IMG/VR virus record: IMGVR_UViG_3300044620_000152
Location: 1 to 30,496 of that record
From: a virus
Strand: one strand, 5' to 3'
Length of the DNA stretch: 30,496 bases
Shown: positions 1 to 8,649 of the stretch, piece after piece
Layout of the letters: the number at the start of each line of letters is the position of its first letter
Position numbering within the stretch: the first letter of the stretch is position 1
The notes under the pieces: generated by a model
The model's input: the letters and a program-made list of their open reading frames with translations, nothing else
Database searches by the model: none
Told to the model about the DNA's origin: nothing
Position numbers and translations under genes: made by a program

Positions 1-296
1 AAGAGCAATCTAATCTTCAGAACTTTGTATCAAAGTTTTTGAATGATGAAGGTTATCTTAAGGACGCTGAATCTTTCCATCGTGCTATTGCAGTGGCTTC
101 GAACCCAGAGAAGTTTGCCAAGTTCTTCTATGAGAAGGGAATGGCAGACGCGGTTGACAATGTGGCTAAAGAGTCTAAAAATATTGACATGACTCGACAA
201 GCTACACAAGTTACACCAGCACCAGGTTTCAGAGTTACAGCTTTAGATGATGATCGTGGCAACAGATTAGTAATTAGAAACAAAAACAAAAACTAA
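1..296 (+). CDS. C-terminal end of a scaffold-like virion assembly protein (partial)
   Basis: The reading frame is open from base 3 back through the window edge, so this is the last 98 codons of a longer gene. The first ATG-like codon inside the window (TTG at 39) is probably not the real start. The visible part contains a helical stretch with the pattern FLNDEGYLKD..FHRAI..ASNPEKFAKFFYEKGMADAV and a basic tail ending NKNKN. It stops 5 bp before the major capsid gene, the usual place for a scaffold or capsid-assembly gene in tailed phages, and I recall this helical pattern from the gene upstream of the capsid gene in crAss-like phages. The scaffold role is inferred from position and helical character only. 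It could also be the end of a protease-scaffold fusion. Confidence 0.6.
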   Translation, partial: EQSNLQNFVSKFLNDEGYLKDAESFHRAIAVASNPEKFAKFFYEKGMADAVDNVAKESKNIDMTRQATQVTPAPGFRVTALDDDRGNRLVIRNKNKN

Positions 297-301
297 AAAA
301 A

Positions 302-1699
302 ATGTCTGGAACATTACAAGCGAGTCCTGGTGTTGCAATTTCACCTAGCTCAGTAAAGGCAACATTGCCTACAAACTACATCACTAACTTTGACTTCTTG
401 AATCAGTATCTTCCTGATACTTATGAGAAAGAATTCGAGCGTTATGGAAACCGATCTATCGCGTCTTTCTTGCGTATGGTTGGTGCTGAACTTCCTTCTA
501 ACTCTGACTTAATTAAGTGGGCAGAGCAAGGTCGTTTGCATACTAAGTACACTTCTCTTACAGCTGTTGGAGCTACAGGTGGTGATGATAGCGTTACTTT
601 TGACATTGGTACTGGAACTTGTGTTTTCAGAATTGGTCAAACTGTATTCCTATCTAATAATGCATCTGCATCTTCTGCTTATAAAGGAATCATCACTGCT
701 TTGCCTGCTGCTGATCGCTTTACAGTAGCTTTCTACAATGCTGGTGGTATCGCAACTGCTGATACTGGTGCTACATTTACTGCATTTGTTTATGGTTCTG
801 AATTCAAAAAAGGATCTAACGGAATGAGTGGTTCTTTGGAAGCACAAGATAGCATCTTCGAAGTATCTCCTATCATCATCAAAGATAAGTATGTTGTATC
901 AGGATCTGATATGGCTCAAATCGGATGGGTAGAAGTAACTACTGAGAATGGTGCTACAGGTTATTTGTGGTACATGAAGTCAGAGCACGAAAACCGTCTA
1001 CGTTTTGAAGATTACATGGAAATGTCAATGGTAGAAGGTGTTCCTGCTGAAACTGGTTCTGGAGCTATTGCTGCTACTGGTGACTTAGGAAACAAAGGAA
1101 CTAAAGGTTTATTCTACGAAATCGAAAACAGAGGAAATGTATGGGCTGGTGGTAATCCATCTGCTTTAGCTGACTTCGATACTATCGTACAGCGTCTTGA
1201 TAAGCAAGGAGCTATCGCTGAAAATGCATTGTTCTTGAATCGTCAGTTCTCTTTTGATATCGATGATATGTTGGCTGCTCAAAACTCTTACGGAGTTGGT
1301 GGAACATCTTATGGATTGTTCGATAACAGTGAGCAAATGGCTTTGAATCTTGGTTTCTCTGGTTTCCGTAGAGGTTATGAGTTCTACAAAACTGACTGGA
1401 AATATCTTAACGATGCTACTCTTCGTGGTGGTCTAGTTGGTGGAGCTGTTAACGGAGTATTAGTTCCTGCTGGTACAACTACAGTTTATGACCAAGTTCT
1501 TGGTAAAAATGCTAAACGTCCATTCTTACACGTTCGATTTAGAGCTTCTGAGACCGAGAATCGTCGTTACAAGACTTGGATGACAGGTTCTGCTGGTGGA
1601 GCTGCTACTAGCGACTTAGATGCAATGGAGGTAAACTTGTTAACTGAGCGTGCACTTTGTACACTTGGAGCTAACAACTTCTTTATCTTCAAAGGATAA
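302..1699 (+). CDS. Major capsid protein, crAss-like HK97 fold
   Basis: This 465-aa protein resembles crAss-like major capsid proteins: an N-terminal segment (TNYITNFDFLNQYLPDTYEKEFERYGNRSI), an inserted beta-rich domain at about residues 80-165 (LTAVGATGGDDSVTFDIGTG through FTAFVYGSEF), then a long capsid body ending in NFFIFKG. It would form the icosahedral shell around the genome. The start is the ATG after an A-run, with no Shine-Dalgarno motif. Codon use differs from the neighbours: it prefers TTC, ATC, TAC and CGT where nearby genes use TTT, ATA, TAT and AGA, which fits very high expression. A terminator follows, so capsid mRNA may end here while read-through feeds the next genes. Family assignment is by recognised pattern, not alignment. 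Confidence 0.85.
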   Translation: MSGTLQASPGVAISPSSVKATLPTNYITNFDFLNQYLPDTYEKEFERYGNRSIASFLRMVGAELPSNSDLIKWAEQGRLHTKYTSLTAVGATGGDDSVTFDIGTGTCVFRIGQTVFLSNNASASSAYKGIITALPAADRFTVAFYNAGGIATADTGATFTAFVYGSEFKKGSNGMSGSLEAQDSIFEVSPIIIKDKYVVSGSDMAQIGWVEVTTENGATGYLWYMKSEHENRLRFEDYMEMSMVEGVPAETGSGAIAATGDLGNKGTKGLFYEIENRGNVWAGGNPSALADFDTIVQRLDKQGAIAENALFLNRQFSFDIDDMLAAQNSYGVGGTSYGLFDNSEQMALNLGFSGFRRGYEFYKTDWKYLNDATLRGGLVGGAVNGVLVPAGTTTVYDQVLGKNAKRPFLHVRFRASETENRRYKTWMTGSAGGAATSDLDAMEVNLLTERALCTLGANNFFIFKG

Positions 1700-1720
1700 G
1701 AATAAACACACAATAAATAC

Positions 1721-1751
1721 AGAGAGGGTCTTTATTGGCCCTCTCTATTTT
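1721..1751 (+). terminator. Intrinsic terminator after the capsid gene
   Basis: AGAGAGGG at 1721-1728 pairs with CCCTCTCT at 1739-1746. The stem extends inward by one U-G and one C-G pair around a TTTATT loop and is followed by ATTTTA. It lies 21 bp after the capsid stop and would trim or attenuate capsid transcripts. Confidence 0.8.
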
Positions 1752-1771
1752 AAAAATTTAAATTATATAAA

Positions 1772-2551
1772 ATGGAAAAGTTACAAATTAAGAGAGTTGC
1801 TCTCGAACCGAAAGACAGAACTTATATTCTGAAAAATAATCAAGCTCCTTTAGCTTATTATATAGCATCAAAAGATACTCCTAGAAAACGTCTACTTTAT
1901 TTTTGTGAAGAGACAAATACAAATCACCCATTACGTTACGCTCGAAATTCAAATAGCCCTTTTCAAGAAGAGCAAGACCAAAATGTAATTGTTGAGCCAA
2001 TTGTATTTGAGGATGGTGTATTAACAGTTTCTAGAACAAATCCTGTACTACAACAATTTTTACATTATCATCCTGGAAATGGAAGTGAATTTTTTGAATT
2101 TGATAATGAAAAAGATGCTGAAGAAGATATTGAGTCAATGTACTCTGAACTTGATGCACAGTTGGCCGCTAGAGATTTGGCTGCAAATGACTTTAATACA
2201 TTAGAAGCTGTTGCTCGTATTTTAGTTGGTGGCCAGGTTGATAAAATGAGTAGTGCTGAAATCAAGAGAGACATGATGATTTACGCAAAGAGATATCCGC
2301 AAGATTTCTTGGAAGCGGTAAATGATCCATCATTAAAAGTAAATAACATTGCAGCAAGAGCTATATCCGATGGTTATTTAGTATTAAAAAATCATGGTAA
2401 GGATTTGTATTTCAATTTAAAAGAAAATAAAAAGAAATTATTAACAGTTCCGTATGGTGCTAACGCTGCTACAGTTTTAGCTTCATACTTGCAATCAGAT
2501 GAAGGTGTTGAACTGTATCAATTCTTAGAAGATAAATTATCAAATAATTAG
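1772..2551 (+). CDS. Conserved crAss-like virion-block protein of unknown function
   Basis: This 259-aa soluble protein has the N-terminal pattern LQIKRVALEPKDRTYILKN..PLAYYIASKDTPRKRLLYF, then RPLRYA-like and SPF..EQD segments (here HPLRYARNSNSPFQEEQDQ). I recall similar proteins directly downstream of the capsid gene in crAss-like phages. An acidic stretch follows at about residues 108-125 (FDNEKDAEEDIE), then a helical C-terminal half. No enzymatic motif is visible. Its place between the capsid and head genes suggests a head or assembly role, but that is inference. It ends with TAG, which argues that TAG is a true stop in this phage and not reassigned as in some crAss-like groups. Confidence 0.7.
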   Translation: MEKLQIKRVALEPKDRTYILKNNQAPLAYYIASKDTPRKRLLYFCEETNTNHPLRYARNSNSPFQEEQDQNVIVEPIVFEDGVLTVSRTNPVLQQFLHYHPGNGSEFFEFDNEKDAEEDIESMYSELDAQLAARDLAANDFNTLEAVARILVGGQVDKMSSAEIKRDMMIYAKRYPQDFLEAVNDPSLKVNNIAARAISDGYLVLKNHGKDLYFNLKENKKKLLTVPYGANAATVLASYLQSDEGVELYQFLEDKLSNN

Positions 2552-2559
2552 TATATTTG
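2552..2559 (+). promoter_or_regulatory. Bacteroidota -7 element before the small head gene
   Basis: TATATTTG matches TAnnTTTG, the -7 consensus of Bacteroidota housekeeping promoters. It starts right after the TAG stop of the previous gene and would give a leader of roughly 25-30 nt before the ATG at 2590. No TTTG is visible at the expected -33 distance, so the call rests on the -7 match and position. Confidence 0.5.
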
Positions 2560-2589
2560 CGTTGTTATTAATAATTAAAACGTTTTAAG

Positions 2590-2910
2590 ATGAACAGAAA
2601 ATTTTTACAATTTACGATTGGAGCTGCTGATGCACTTCCAAAAGCGTTGATTTCAGCTAATGCTGATTATTTAATTACAATGCCATCTACGTCTACATTG
2701 GTTTTGACTTCTATTGGAGGAGTAGCTACCGCTGACGTAATTACTATTACATTTACTACTGCTGATGCTACTTATGCATCTCACTATGCTGTAGTTAATG
2801 CTTTAGCTTTAGCTAATAGCGCAGCATCAAATCCTGATGCTATTATTGTTCCTGCATTACCATTGGTTGGTGCAACTCAACAGTTAATTACATCTGTAGC
2901 TATTGCTTAA
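2590..2910 (+). CDS. Small head protein, candidate auxiliary/decoration capsid protein
   Basis: This 106-aa protein is rich in Ala, Thr, Ile and Val and predicted to be mostly beta-strand (LITMPSTSTLVLTSIGG.., DVITITFTTADATY). It has no Cys and few charged residues. Codon use leans toward the capsid gene pattern, for example GCT and ACT. It is the only gene of the block with both a promoter-like element upstream and a strong terminator downstream, so it is probably made as a separate abundant transcript. Size, composition and position fit a capsid decoration or auxiliary head protein. The assignment is inferred; I see no signature motif. Confidence 0.65.
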   Translation: MNRKFLQFTIGAADALPKALISANADYLITMPSTSTLVLTSIGGVATADVITITFTTADATYASHYAVVNALALANSAASNPDAIIVPALPLVGATQQLITSVAIA

Positions 2911-2934
2911 TAAGTTATCAAACTAGAAAGGAAG

Positions 2935-2961
2935 AGGCACTTATTATAAGTGCCTTTTTTT
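2935..2961 (+). terminator. Strong intrinsic terminator after the small head gene
   Basis: A perfect 9-bp stem AGGCACTTA/TAAGTGCCT (2935-2943 with 2947-2955) has a TTA loop and is followed by a run of T. It sits 25 bp after the stop codon and isolates the head gene from the adaptor genes. Confidence 0.9.
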
Positions 2962-2964
2962 ATT

Positions 2965-2972
2965 TATCTTTG
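2965..2972 (+). promoter_or_regulatory. -7 element almost touching the next start codon
   Basis: TATCTTTG matches TAnnTTTG and ends 5 bp before the ATG at 2978, directly behind the terminator. Transcription starting at the usual distance from this element would begin at or next to the ATG, giving a leaderless or near-leaderless mRNA. No clear -33 TTTG is visible. Confidence 0.5.
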
Positions 2973-2977
2973 TAAGT

Positions 2978-3697
2978 ATGATAAACGAAGTTAGAAATAC
3001 AGTTCTGTCTATATTAGCAAAAGACAATCGAGGATATATAACTCCATTTGAATTTAATCTATTTGCTAAACAAGCACAACTAGATGTATTTGAACGATAT
3101 ATCTATCTATATAGTAATGCAATTATTAAGCAAAATCAAAGAGCTCATGGTGAAGGTTATGCTGATGTACCTAAAAAAATATCTGAAGTTATAGATACTT
3201 TTTATAAAGTAATTTCACTTACTTATGATGCACCGTATTTTGAAGTACCATCGGATAGTTATTTCGTTCAGAAGTTAGTTTTAAATAATAAAGAAATAGA
3301 GAAAGTAAGTCAACAAAAAATTCTTTATTTATTGGCATCAAACTTAACCGCACCATCTGTTTCTTATCCTGTTTATACATTGATGGATAATGATGGCACA
3401 ACTACATCAAGAGCAAACTTTATGGTATATCCTAATACAATAACTGCAAATGTAGATGCTCATTATTTAAGGTATCCAAAAGAACCAAAATGGACTTATG
3501 TTGCATTAGGGCCGAATAATTCAGATCCATTATTTAATCCATCTGCTGTTGACTATCAAGATTTTGAATTACCAATGAGTGATTTTTCTGATTTAGTTGT
3601 TAAGATATTACAATATGCTGGCGTATCAATAAGAGAGCAAGAAGTAATAGCGGCAGCTAAGGCTGAAGAGTTACAAGAAATACAACAAAAACAATAA
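2978..3697 (+). CDS. crAss-like ring/adaptor protein (head-tail connector)
   Basis: This 239-aa protein begins MINEVRNTVLSILAKDNRGYITPFEFNLFAKQAQLDVFERYIYLYS, a pattern I associate with the ring (adaptor) proteins stacked under the portal in crAss-like phages. The N-terminus is helical, the middle is beta-rich with PSDSYFVQKLV and YFMVYP-like strands, and the C-terminus is a charged helix (REQEVIAAAKAEELQEIQQKQ) typical of connector proteins that dock on the portal ring. It is followed after 3 bp by a second ring protein. Which ring of the crAss001 collar it equals cannot be settled here. Confidence 0.7.
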   Translation: MINEVRNTVLSILAKDNRGYITPFEFNLFAKQAQLDVFERYIYLYSNAIIKQNQRAHGEGYADVPKKISEVIDTFYKVISLTYDAPYFEVPSDSYFVQKLVLNNKEIEKVSQQKILYLLASNLTAPSVSYPVYTLMDNDGTTTSRANFMVYPNTITANVDAHYLRYPKEPKWTYVALGPNNSDPLFNPSAVDYQDFELPMSDFSDLVVKILQYAGVSIREQEVIAAAKAEELQEIQQKQ

Positions 3698-3700
3698 TAA

Positions 3701-4609
3701 ATGGCATACATTACTAACTATCAATATTATACTAACAATGGTATAATACCTGAAGATATAAACTGGGGTTCATATCAATATGTTAGCCTTGCTGATATAG
3801 TAAACAATTTTATGCTTATGTATGTTGGCAATGATAAACTTGTTAATAATGTTGAGCGTTATACTGTTTTATTTCATGCAAAAAGAGCCATTCAAGAACT
3901 TAACTATGACGCTTTAAGAAATATTAAGGTACTTGAGTTGCAATTAGGCAGTCAATTAAAAATGGTATTGCCTCCTGATTATGTTAATTATGTAAGAATA
4001 TCTTTATTAAGAGAAGGTGTATTATTACAACTGACTGAAAATAGAACAATATTATCAGCTACTGCGTATTTACAAGACAACAATCTTGACATTATTTTTG
4101 ACTTAAATGGAGAAGTTGTAACAGGAACATCTAAAGTTGATATAATGAGACAAGATGCTCAATTATATACAGGTCCAGGTCCTTATAATGGTTACTATGG
4201 ATGGCCTTATAATGGCGATTGGTATTTTGGTTATAATATTGGTGGTCGTTATGGTTTAGCTACAGATGAAGCAAATAGAAATCCTAAATTCACTATAAAT
4301 AAAGCAGCTGGTGTAATTGACTTTTCGACTGGAGTTGAAGATGGTTACATTGTACTTGAGTACATTTCAGATGGAATGGAAAATGGTGATGATTCTCTTA
4401 TCACAATCAACAAATTAGCTGAAGAGTATATTTACAATTATTTAAAGTGGGCTATTTTAAGTAACAAAACAGGTGTACAAGAATACCTTGTTAATAGAGT
4501 TCAAAAAGCCAAAACAGCATCTTTACGAAATACAAAAATAAGATTGAGCAATCTGCACCCAGCGAGATTACTTATGTCGTTAAGAGGTCGTGATAAAATT
4601 ATAAAATAA
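3701..4609 (+). CDS. crAss-like ring/adaptor protein, P22 gp4-like position
   Basis: This 302-aa protein contains LADIVNNFMLMYVGNDKLVNNVERYTVLFHAKRAIQELNYDALRNIKVLELQL at residues 29-83 and a PPDYVNYVRIS motif, both recurring in crAss-like connector proteins. A Gly/Tyr/Trp-rich loop (YNGYYGWPYNGDWYFGYNIGGRYG, about 164-187) precedes a C-terminal helical region that includes LAEEYIYNYLKWAIL and a basic tail. It likely forms the ring between the portal-side adaptor and the muzzle. Its stop codon shares its last A with the ATG of the muzzle gene, so translation is probably coupled. Ring number is uncertain. Confidence 0.7.
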   Translation: MAYITNYQYYTNNGIIPEDINWGSYQYVSLADIVNNFMLMYVGNDKLVNNVERYTVLFHAKRAIQELNYDALRNIKVLELQLGSQLKMVLPPDYVNYVRISLLREGVLLQLTENRTILSATAYLQDNNLDIIFDLNGEVVTGTSKVDIMRQDAQLYTGPGPYNGYYGWPYNGDWYFGYNIGGRYGLATDEANRNPKFTINKAAGVIDFSTGVEDGYIVLEYISDGMENGDDSLITINKLAEEYIYNYLKWAILSNKTGVQEYLVNRVQKAKTASLRNTKIRLSNLHPARLLMSLRGRDKIIK

Positions 4610-7600
4610 TGGAATTAAAAAAGACTTTTATTGCAGGTAGGATGAACAAAGATCTTGATGAGAGACTTGTTCCTGATGGTGAGTTTATTGATGCATTAAA
4701 TGTAACTATTGATACTACATCTGGATCTAATATAGGAGCTGTTTCAAATTCACTTGGCAATACACTGGTTACAAATATCCAAACTTTAGTGGAGGATGAA
4801 GGTATCACTTATGTTGGTTCTAATGCTAAAACAATAGGAGCTGTTACTTATGAGGCTGACAACTTAATATATTGGTTGGTTACTAGTGATACTTTTGATG
4901 CTATATTTGAATATAGTGAGTTATTCCAATTTACAAGTATTGTTTTATTGTGTACTCAAGGACAATTAAACTTTAATAAGAACTACCCTGTAACTGGTAT
5001 TAATTTTATTCCTATATCTGATGGTGAAGGTCCATTTATATATTGGACAGATGGTTTAAATCCTCCAAGAAGAGTAAATGTTTCAAGATGTAAAGGATAT
5101 ACAACTGATGATCCTAGAATAGTTGAGGATATAAATGTTATATTAAGACCGCCATTATATAGCCCTAAAATTGATTTGAGTTTTAGTACAAACATTGATG
5201 CTTCAAACAACATACAAGAAAAGTTTATTTATTTTTCATATCGTTTTAAATATAAAGACAATCAGTATAGTTCTTTAGCACCATTCTCATCAGTAGCATT
5301 TCATGCAAGTGGATTCGCATATGATTACAACACAGGTGACAACAAAGGAATGTTAAATAAATATAACATAGTTGATGTAACATTTGATACTGGAAATGAG
5401 TTTGTTGAACAAATTCAGGTTCTTTACTTTGATACTTATAAATTAAATGTTTATATAGTTGAAAATTATAATAAAGATGATTTATCGTTATTAGATAACT
5501 CAAAATATACTATAACATTTTCAGCTAATAAGATTTATACTCCTTTAGAATCAAGCGAAGTAACAAGATTATTTGACAATGTACCATTAAGTGCAAAGGC
5601 TCAAGAGATAATTGGTAATAGACTAGTTTATGGCAACTATGTTCAATTTAGAGATATTGTCAATGCTAATGGTATAAAAATTATTCCTGATTATACTTTA
5701 TCAATTGAAGATGAAATTATAACAAATGAGCCAAAAAAGACATTTAGAAGTGACAGAGATTACGAAATAGGTATTGTTTATTTAGATGAGTATGGTAGAA
5801 TGACTACTGCTTTAACTAGTAAACAAAATTACATATATATACCTCCAATAAATTCTGATACAGCAAATTCAATCAAAGTAACTTTAAACAATGAACCTCC
5901 ATTTTGGGCTACAAATTATAGATTTGTAATAAAACAAGCTCAAGGGGATTATTACAATATATTTCCAAGAACTTTTGTAGTTGATGATGTATTTAGATAT
6001 TTTTTAATTAATGAGTCTGATAGAGACAAGATTACTATAGGTGGATATATTATTTTTAAAACTGCCAATGGTATTGCAACTCATTCAAATAAACAATTTA
6101 AAGTTCTTGAAATTGAATATAAACAAGCTAGTTCACCATTTACAATTGAAGGTTTATACTTTAAGATTAAAGCTGATCCAATTGATGTATTTTTAGATGA
6201 GCCTACATCTCAATCATTTAGTACTTTTTCTACAGGAAGAGGTCCTAATTATGTTGCATCGCCTGGAGTAGACCCAAAAAGCCCAGTAATAAATAGAGTA
6301 AGTTATGTTCAATTTAATAATGCTTATTATTCTGGAACAGGAGACAATACTTTAATTTTACCTAGTCAATCTGGAGTACCTAATATAAATGCAACTTATT
6401 CAGGTAGCGTTCAATTACCAAAAGATTATAGGCTGACCGTTAAAATAATGCCTAATTCAACTAATCCAAATTCACCGCCAAATGAATTTAGATATACATT
6501 TGTTCCTGATGGAGATACTGGATACAACTTATCAAATATTGCGATTCCATTTGGATCTACTTATACTATTTCAATAACGCCAAGTATTAGTTTTGATTTA
6601 TATTTTGGTAATGGAAATTATAGTCAAGGTGATTTATATTGTTTTAATATAAAATCAAACTATATTACAACTGGAGCATCTTTTACTCGAACAGTTGTTA
6701 ATACACTGTCAAGTTCTTTGAATGGTATACCTACAGATATTAGTGATACAATGGATGGTATTGATCCAGATGACTATGGAGGACATTCAATACTTATATA
6801 CAATGGACCAATATATCCAGGTGCTGCAATAGAAATAAATATATTAGAAGATAAAATTCCTGGTTCTGGGCCAATAAGAAATCAAAACAATAGTTGGACA
6901 AGTGATAACTATTACAAGAATTTAGAAGAGTGGTTTTGGAAATCTGGAGCATATCAAACATTTAAATATAAAGATCAGTCTGATACGTTAGTCACATCTG
7001 CTAATAATATAACATTTAGAAAATCTAATACATCTATTCCTCAAATTGACGGTTCTTCTGGGGATGACACTAATTACATTGTTGAAAATGCAGGTGGATT
7101 TTTAGCCTTATTGGTAAGAGGGGTAAGTGATAGAGATTTATCAGATAGAAGTTTAATAACGGCTCAATTAAAAATAACTCAAACTCCTACTATTCAACTT
7201 TCAGCCGAAACAGTACCATTAGAATCAGATATTGATATATTTTACGAAATGCGTAAGACTTATCGAATAGAAAGTGGTAATCACAAAGTTTCATGGAGAT
7301 GGAATGATTATACTTATGGTGATGCTTGGCCAAATGTTCCTACTGAGTTTGATTTTTTCACAGTGTTAGGACCTGCTACTCCATTTGGAGATGTTGCTAA
7401 TGATATGATGCATTCATTCAATGCTGGAGAGAGAGTATATGTTAAAAACGATGATCCTTTGGCGGCATTTGGTCCGCCTAGTGGTTATTATGAAATACTT
7501 TACGTTATAAATGAATACGCTATTATAATTGATTTGCCAGGTCCATTACCGTCAGGATTTGCTACAGGCAGTGTATTCTATCAGTCATGGGAGAGCGATC

Positions 7601-8637
7601 AAGATTTAAATGCATCTCCATCTCCAGTTTCACTTGTAGTTGAGTTAAATAACGTAACATCTGATAACTCAGATTTCAACGCATTTGCTTTTGGTAATGG
7701 TGTTGAGTCGTATAGAATTTATGATAACTTCTTGAGACCTACAATGAAGTATAGCCCAAGAGCTACAAGTGTTATCGAGGATTACAAACAAGAGTCTAGA
7801 ATATCATCTCTTTGCTATAGTGGTATTTTTAAGGGAGATACATCTACCAATAGACTAAACTCTTTTAATTTATCTCAAGCGAACTTTAAGAATTTAGATA
7901 AGCAGTACGGACCGATACAAAAGTTGTACGCTCAAGATACCAATCTAATGGTATTACAACAGGACAAAATAACGTCAGTTCTTTATGGAAAGAACTTGTT
8001 AGTTGATGCTGTTGGTGGAGGTCAGGTGGCCTCTGTACCTGAAGTGTTAGGTAATCAGATTGTTCATCCATCTGAATATGGTATCAGTAACAATCCTGAG
8101 AGCTTTGCCAAGTTTGCCAATATAGTTTTCTTCACAGATGCTAGAAGAGGTGCTGTGCTTCAAATGGCAGGTGATCAAGTCATTGAAATATCTGCAAATG
8201 GTATGAAGAACTATTTTAGAGATGAATTAAAAGATAACCCAAACACTCAAAAGCTTGGAATGTATGATCCATATAATGAGACATATGTGTTATCATTTAC
8301 AGATGTAACTCAAGGTACTTGTCAATTGTCTATTAGTCAAAATAATAGAACTGTTACTTGGGGAACTGATGGAAATTCTTATTTTATGTTTAGCATTATG
8401 TCTAATACATATTGGGCGATTACATTAGAATATGGTGGAGTAGATACTGGATGGGTTAATATATTGATTGATTCGGGTTATGGTGATCAAGATATTTATG
8501 CGTATATTGATAGCAATGATTCGGAGGCAGTCAGATATGTTGATTTTATAGTTGAGTATTGCGATGGATCTACGGCTACATTTAGATTGTTCCAAAATGG
8601 AACAGAACTACCACCACCACCAGAAGAAGAACTTTAA
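4609..8637 (+). CDS. Muzzle (tail tube/stabilisation) protein with C-terminal BACON-like domain
   Basis: This 1342-aa protein starts MELKKTFIAGRMNKDLDERLVPDGEFIDALNVTI, the signature I know from the crAss-like muzzle or stabilisation protein (counterpart of P22 gp10), which closes the bottom of the tail. Beta-rich repeats follow, consistent with a propeller plus insertions. The core propeller segment near residue 1218 (YDPYNETYVLSF) is then interrupted. Residues about 1237-1335 look like a BACON domain (SNTYWAI, W-VNILIDSGYGDQDIYAYID, RYVDFIVEY, FRLFQNG), and the protein ends in PPPPEEEL. The usual C-terminal muzzle sequence is missing here but appears in the next gene, so the muzzle seems to be split in two. 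The BACON domain may bind glycans or mucin. Confidence 0.75.
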   Translation: MELKKTFIAGRMNKDLDERLVPDGEFIDALNVTIDTTSGSNIGAVSNSLGNTLVTNIQTLVEDEGITYVGSNAKTIGAVTYEADNLIYWLVTSDTFDAIFEYSELFQFTSIVLLCTQGQLNFNKNYPVTGINFIPISDGEGPFIYWTDGLNPPRRVNVSRCKGYTTDDPRIVEDINVILRPPLYSPKIDLSFSTNIDASNNIQEKFIYFSYRFKYKDNQYSSLAPFSSVAFHASGFAYDYNTGDNKGMLNKYNIVDVTFDTGNEFVEQIQVLYFDTYKLNVYIVENYNKDDLSLLDNSKYTITFSANKIYTPLESSEVTRLFDNVPLSAKAQEIIGNRLVYGNYVQFRDIVNANGIKIIPDYTLSIEDEIITNEPKKTFRSDRDYEIGIVYLDEYGRMTTALTSKQNYIYIPPINSDTANSIKVTLNNEPPFWATNYRFVIKQAQGDYYNIFPRTFVVDDVFRYFLINESDRDKITIGGYIIFKTANGIATHSNKQFKVLEIEYKQASSPFTIEGLYFKIKADPIDVFLDEPTSQSFSTFSTGRGPNYVASPGVDPKSPVINRVSYVQFNNAYYSGTGDNTLILPSQSGVPNINATYSGSVQLPKDYRLTVKIMPNSTNPNSPPNEFRYTFVPDGDTGYNLSNIAIPFGSTYTISITPSISFDLYFGNGNYSQGDLYCFNIKSNYITTGASFTRTVVNTLSSSLNGIPTDISDTMDGIDPDDYGGHSILIYNGPIYPGAAIEINILEDKIPGSGPIRNQNNSWTSDNYYKNLEEWFWKSGAYQTFKYKDQSDTLVTSANNITFRKSNTSIPQIDGSSGDDTNYIVENAGGFLALLVRGVSDRDLSDRSLITAQLKITQTPTIQLSAETVPLESDIDIFYEMRKTYRIESGNHKVSWRWNDYTYGDAWPNVPTEFDFFTVLGPATPFGDVANDMMHSFNAGERVYVKNDDPLAAFGPPSGYYEILYVINEYAIIIDLPGPLPSGFATGSVFYQSWESDQDLNASPSPVSLVVELNNVTSDNSDFNAFAFGNGVESYRIYDNFLRPTMKYSPRATSVIEDYKQESRISSLCYSGIFKGDTSTNRLNSFNLSQANFKNLDKQYGPIQKLYAQDTNLMVLQQDKITSVLYGKNLLVDAVGGGQVASVPEVLGNQIVHPSEYGISNNPESFAKFANIVFFTDARRGAVLQMAGDQVIEISANGMKNYFRDELKDNPNTQKLGMYDPYNETYVLSFTDVTQGTCQLSISQNNRTVTWGTDGNSYFMFSIMSNTYWAITLEYGGVDTGWVNILIDSGYGDQDIYAYIDSNDSEAVRYVDFIVEYCDGSTATFRLFQNGTELPPPPEEEL

Positions 8638-8645
8638 TAATTTTG
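8638..8645 (+). promoter_or_regulatory. -7 element between the two muzzle genes
   Basis: TAATTTTG matches TAnnTTTG. It follows the muzzle stop directly and ends 4 bp before the ATG at 8650. It could add separate, near-leaderless transcription of the C-terminal muzzle gene. No -33 TTTG is visible, so a chance match in AT-rich DNA is possible. Confidence 0.4.
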
Positions 8646-8649
8646 TGAT

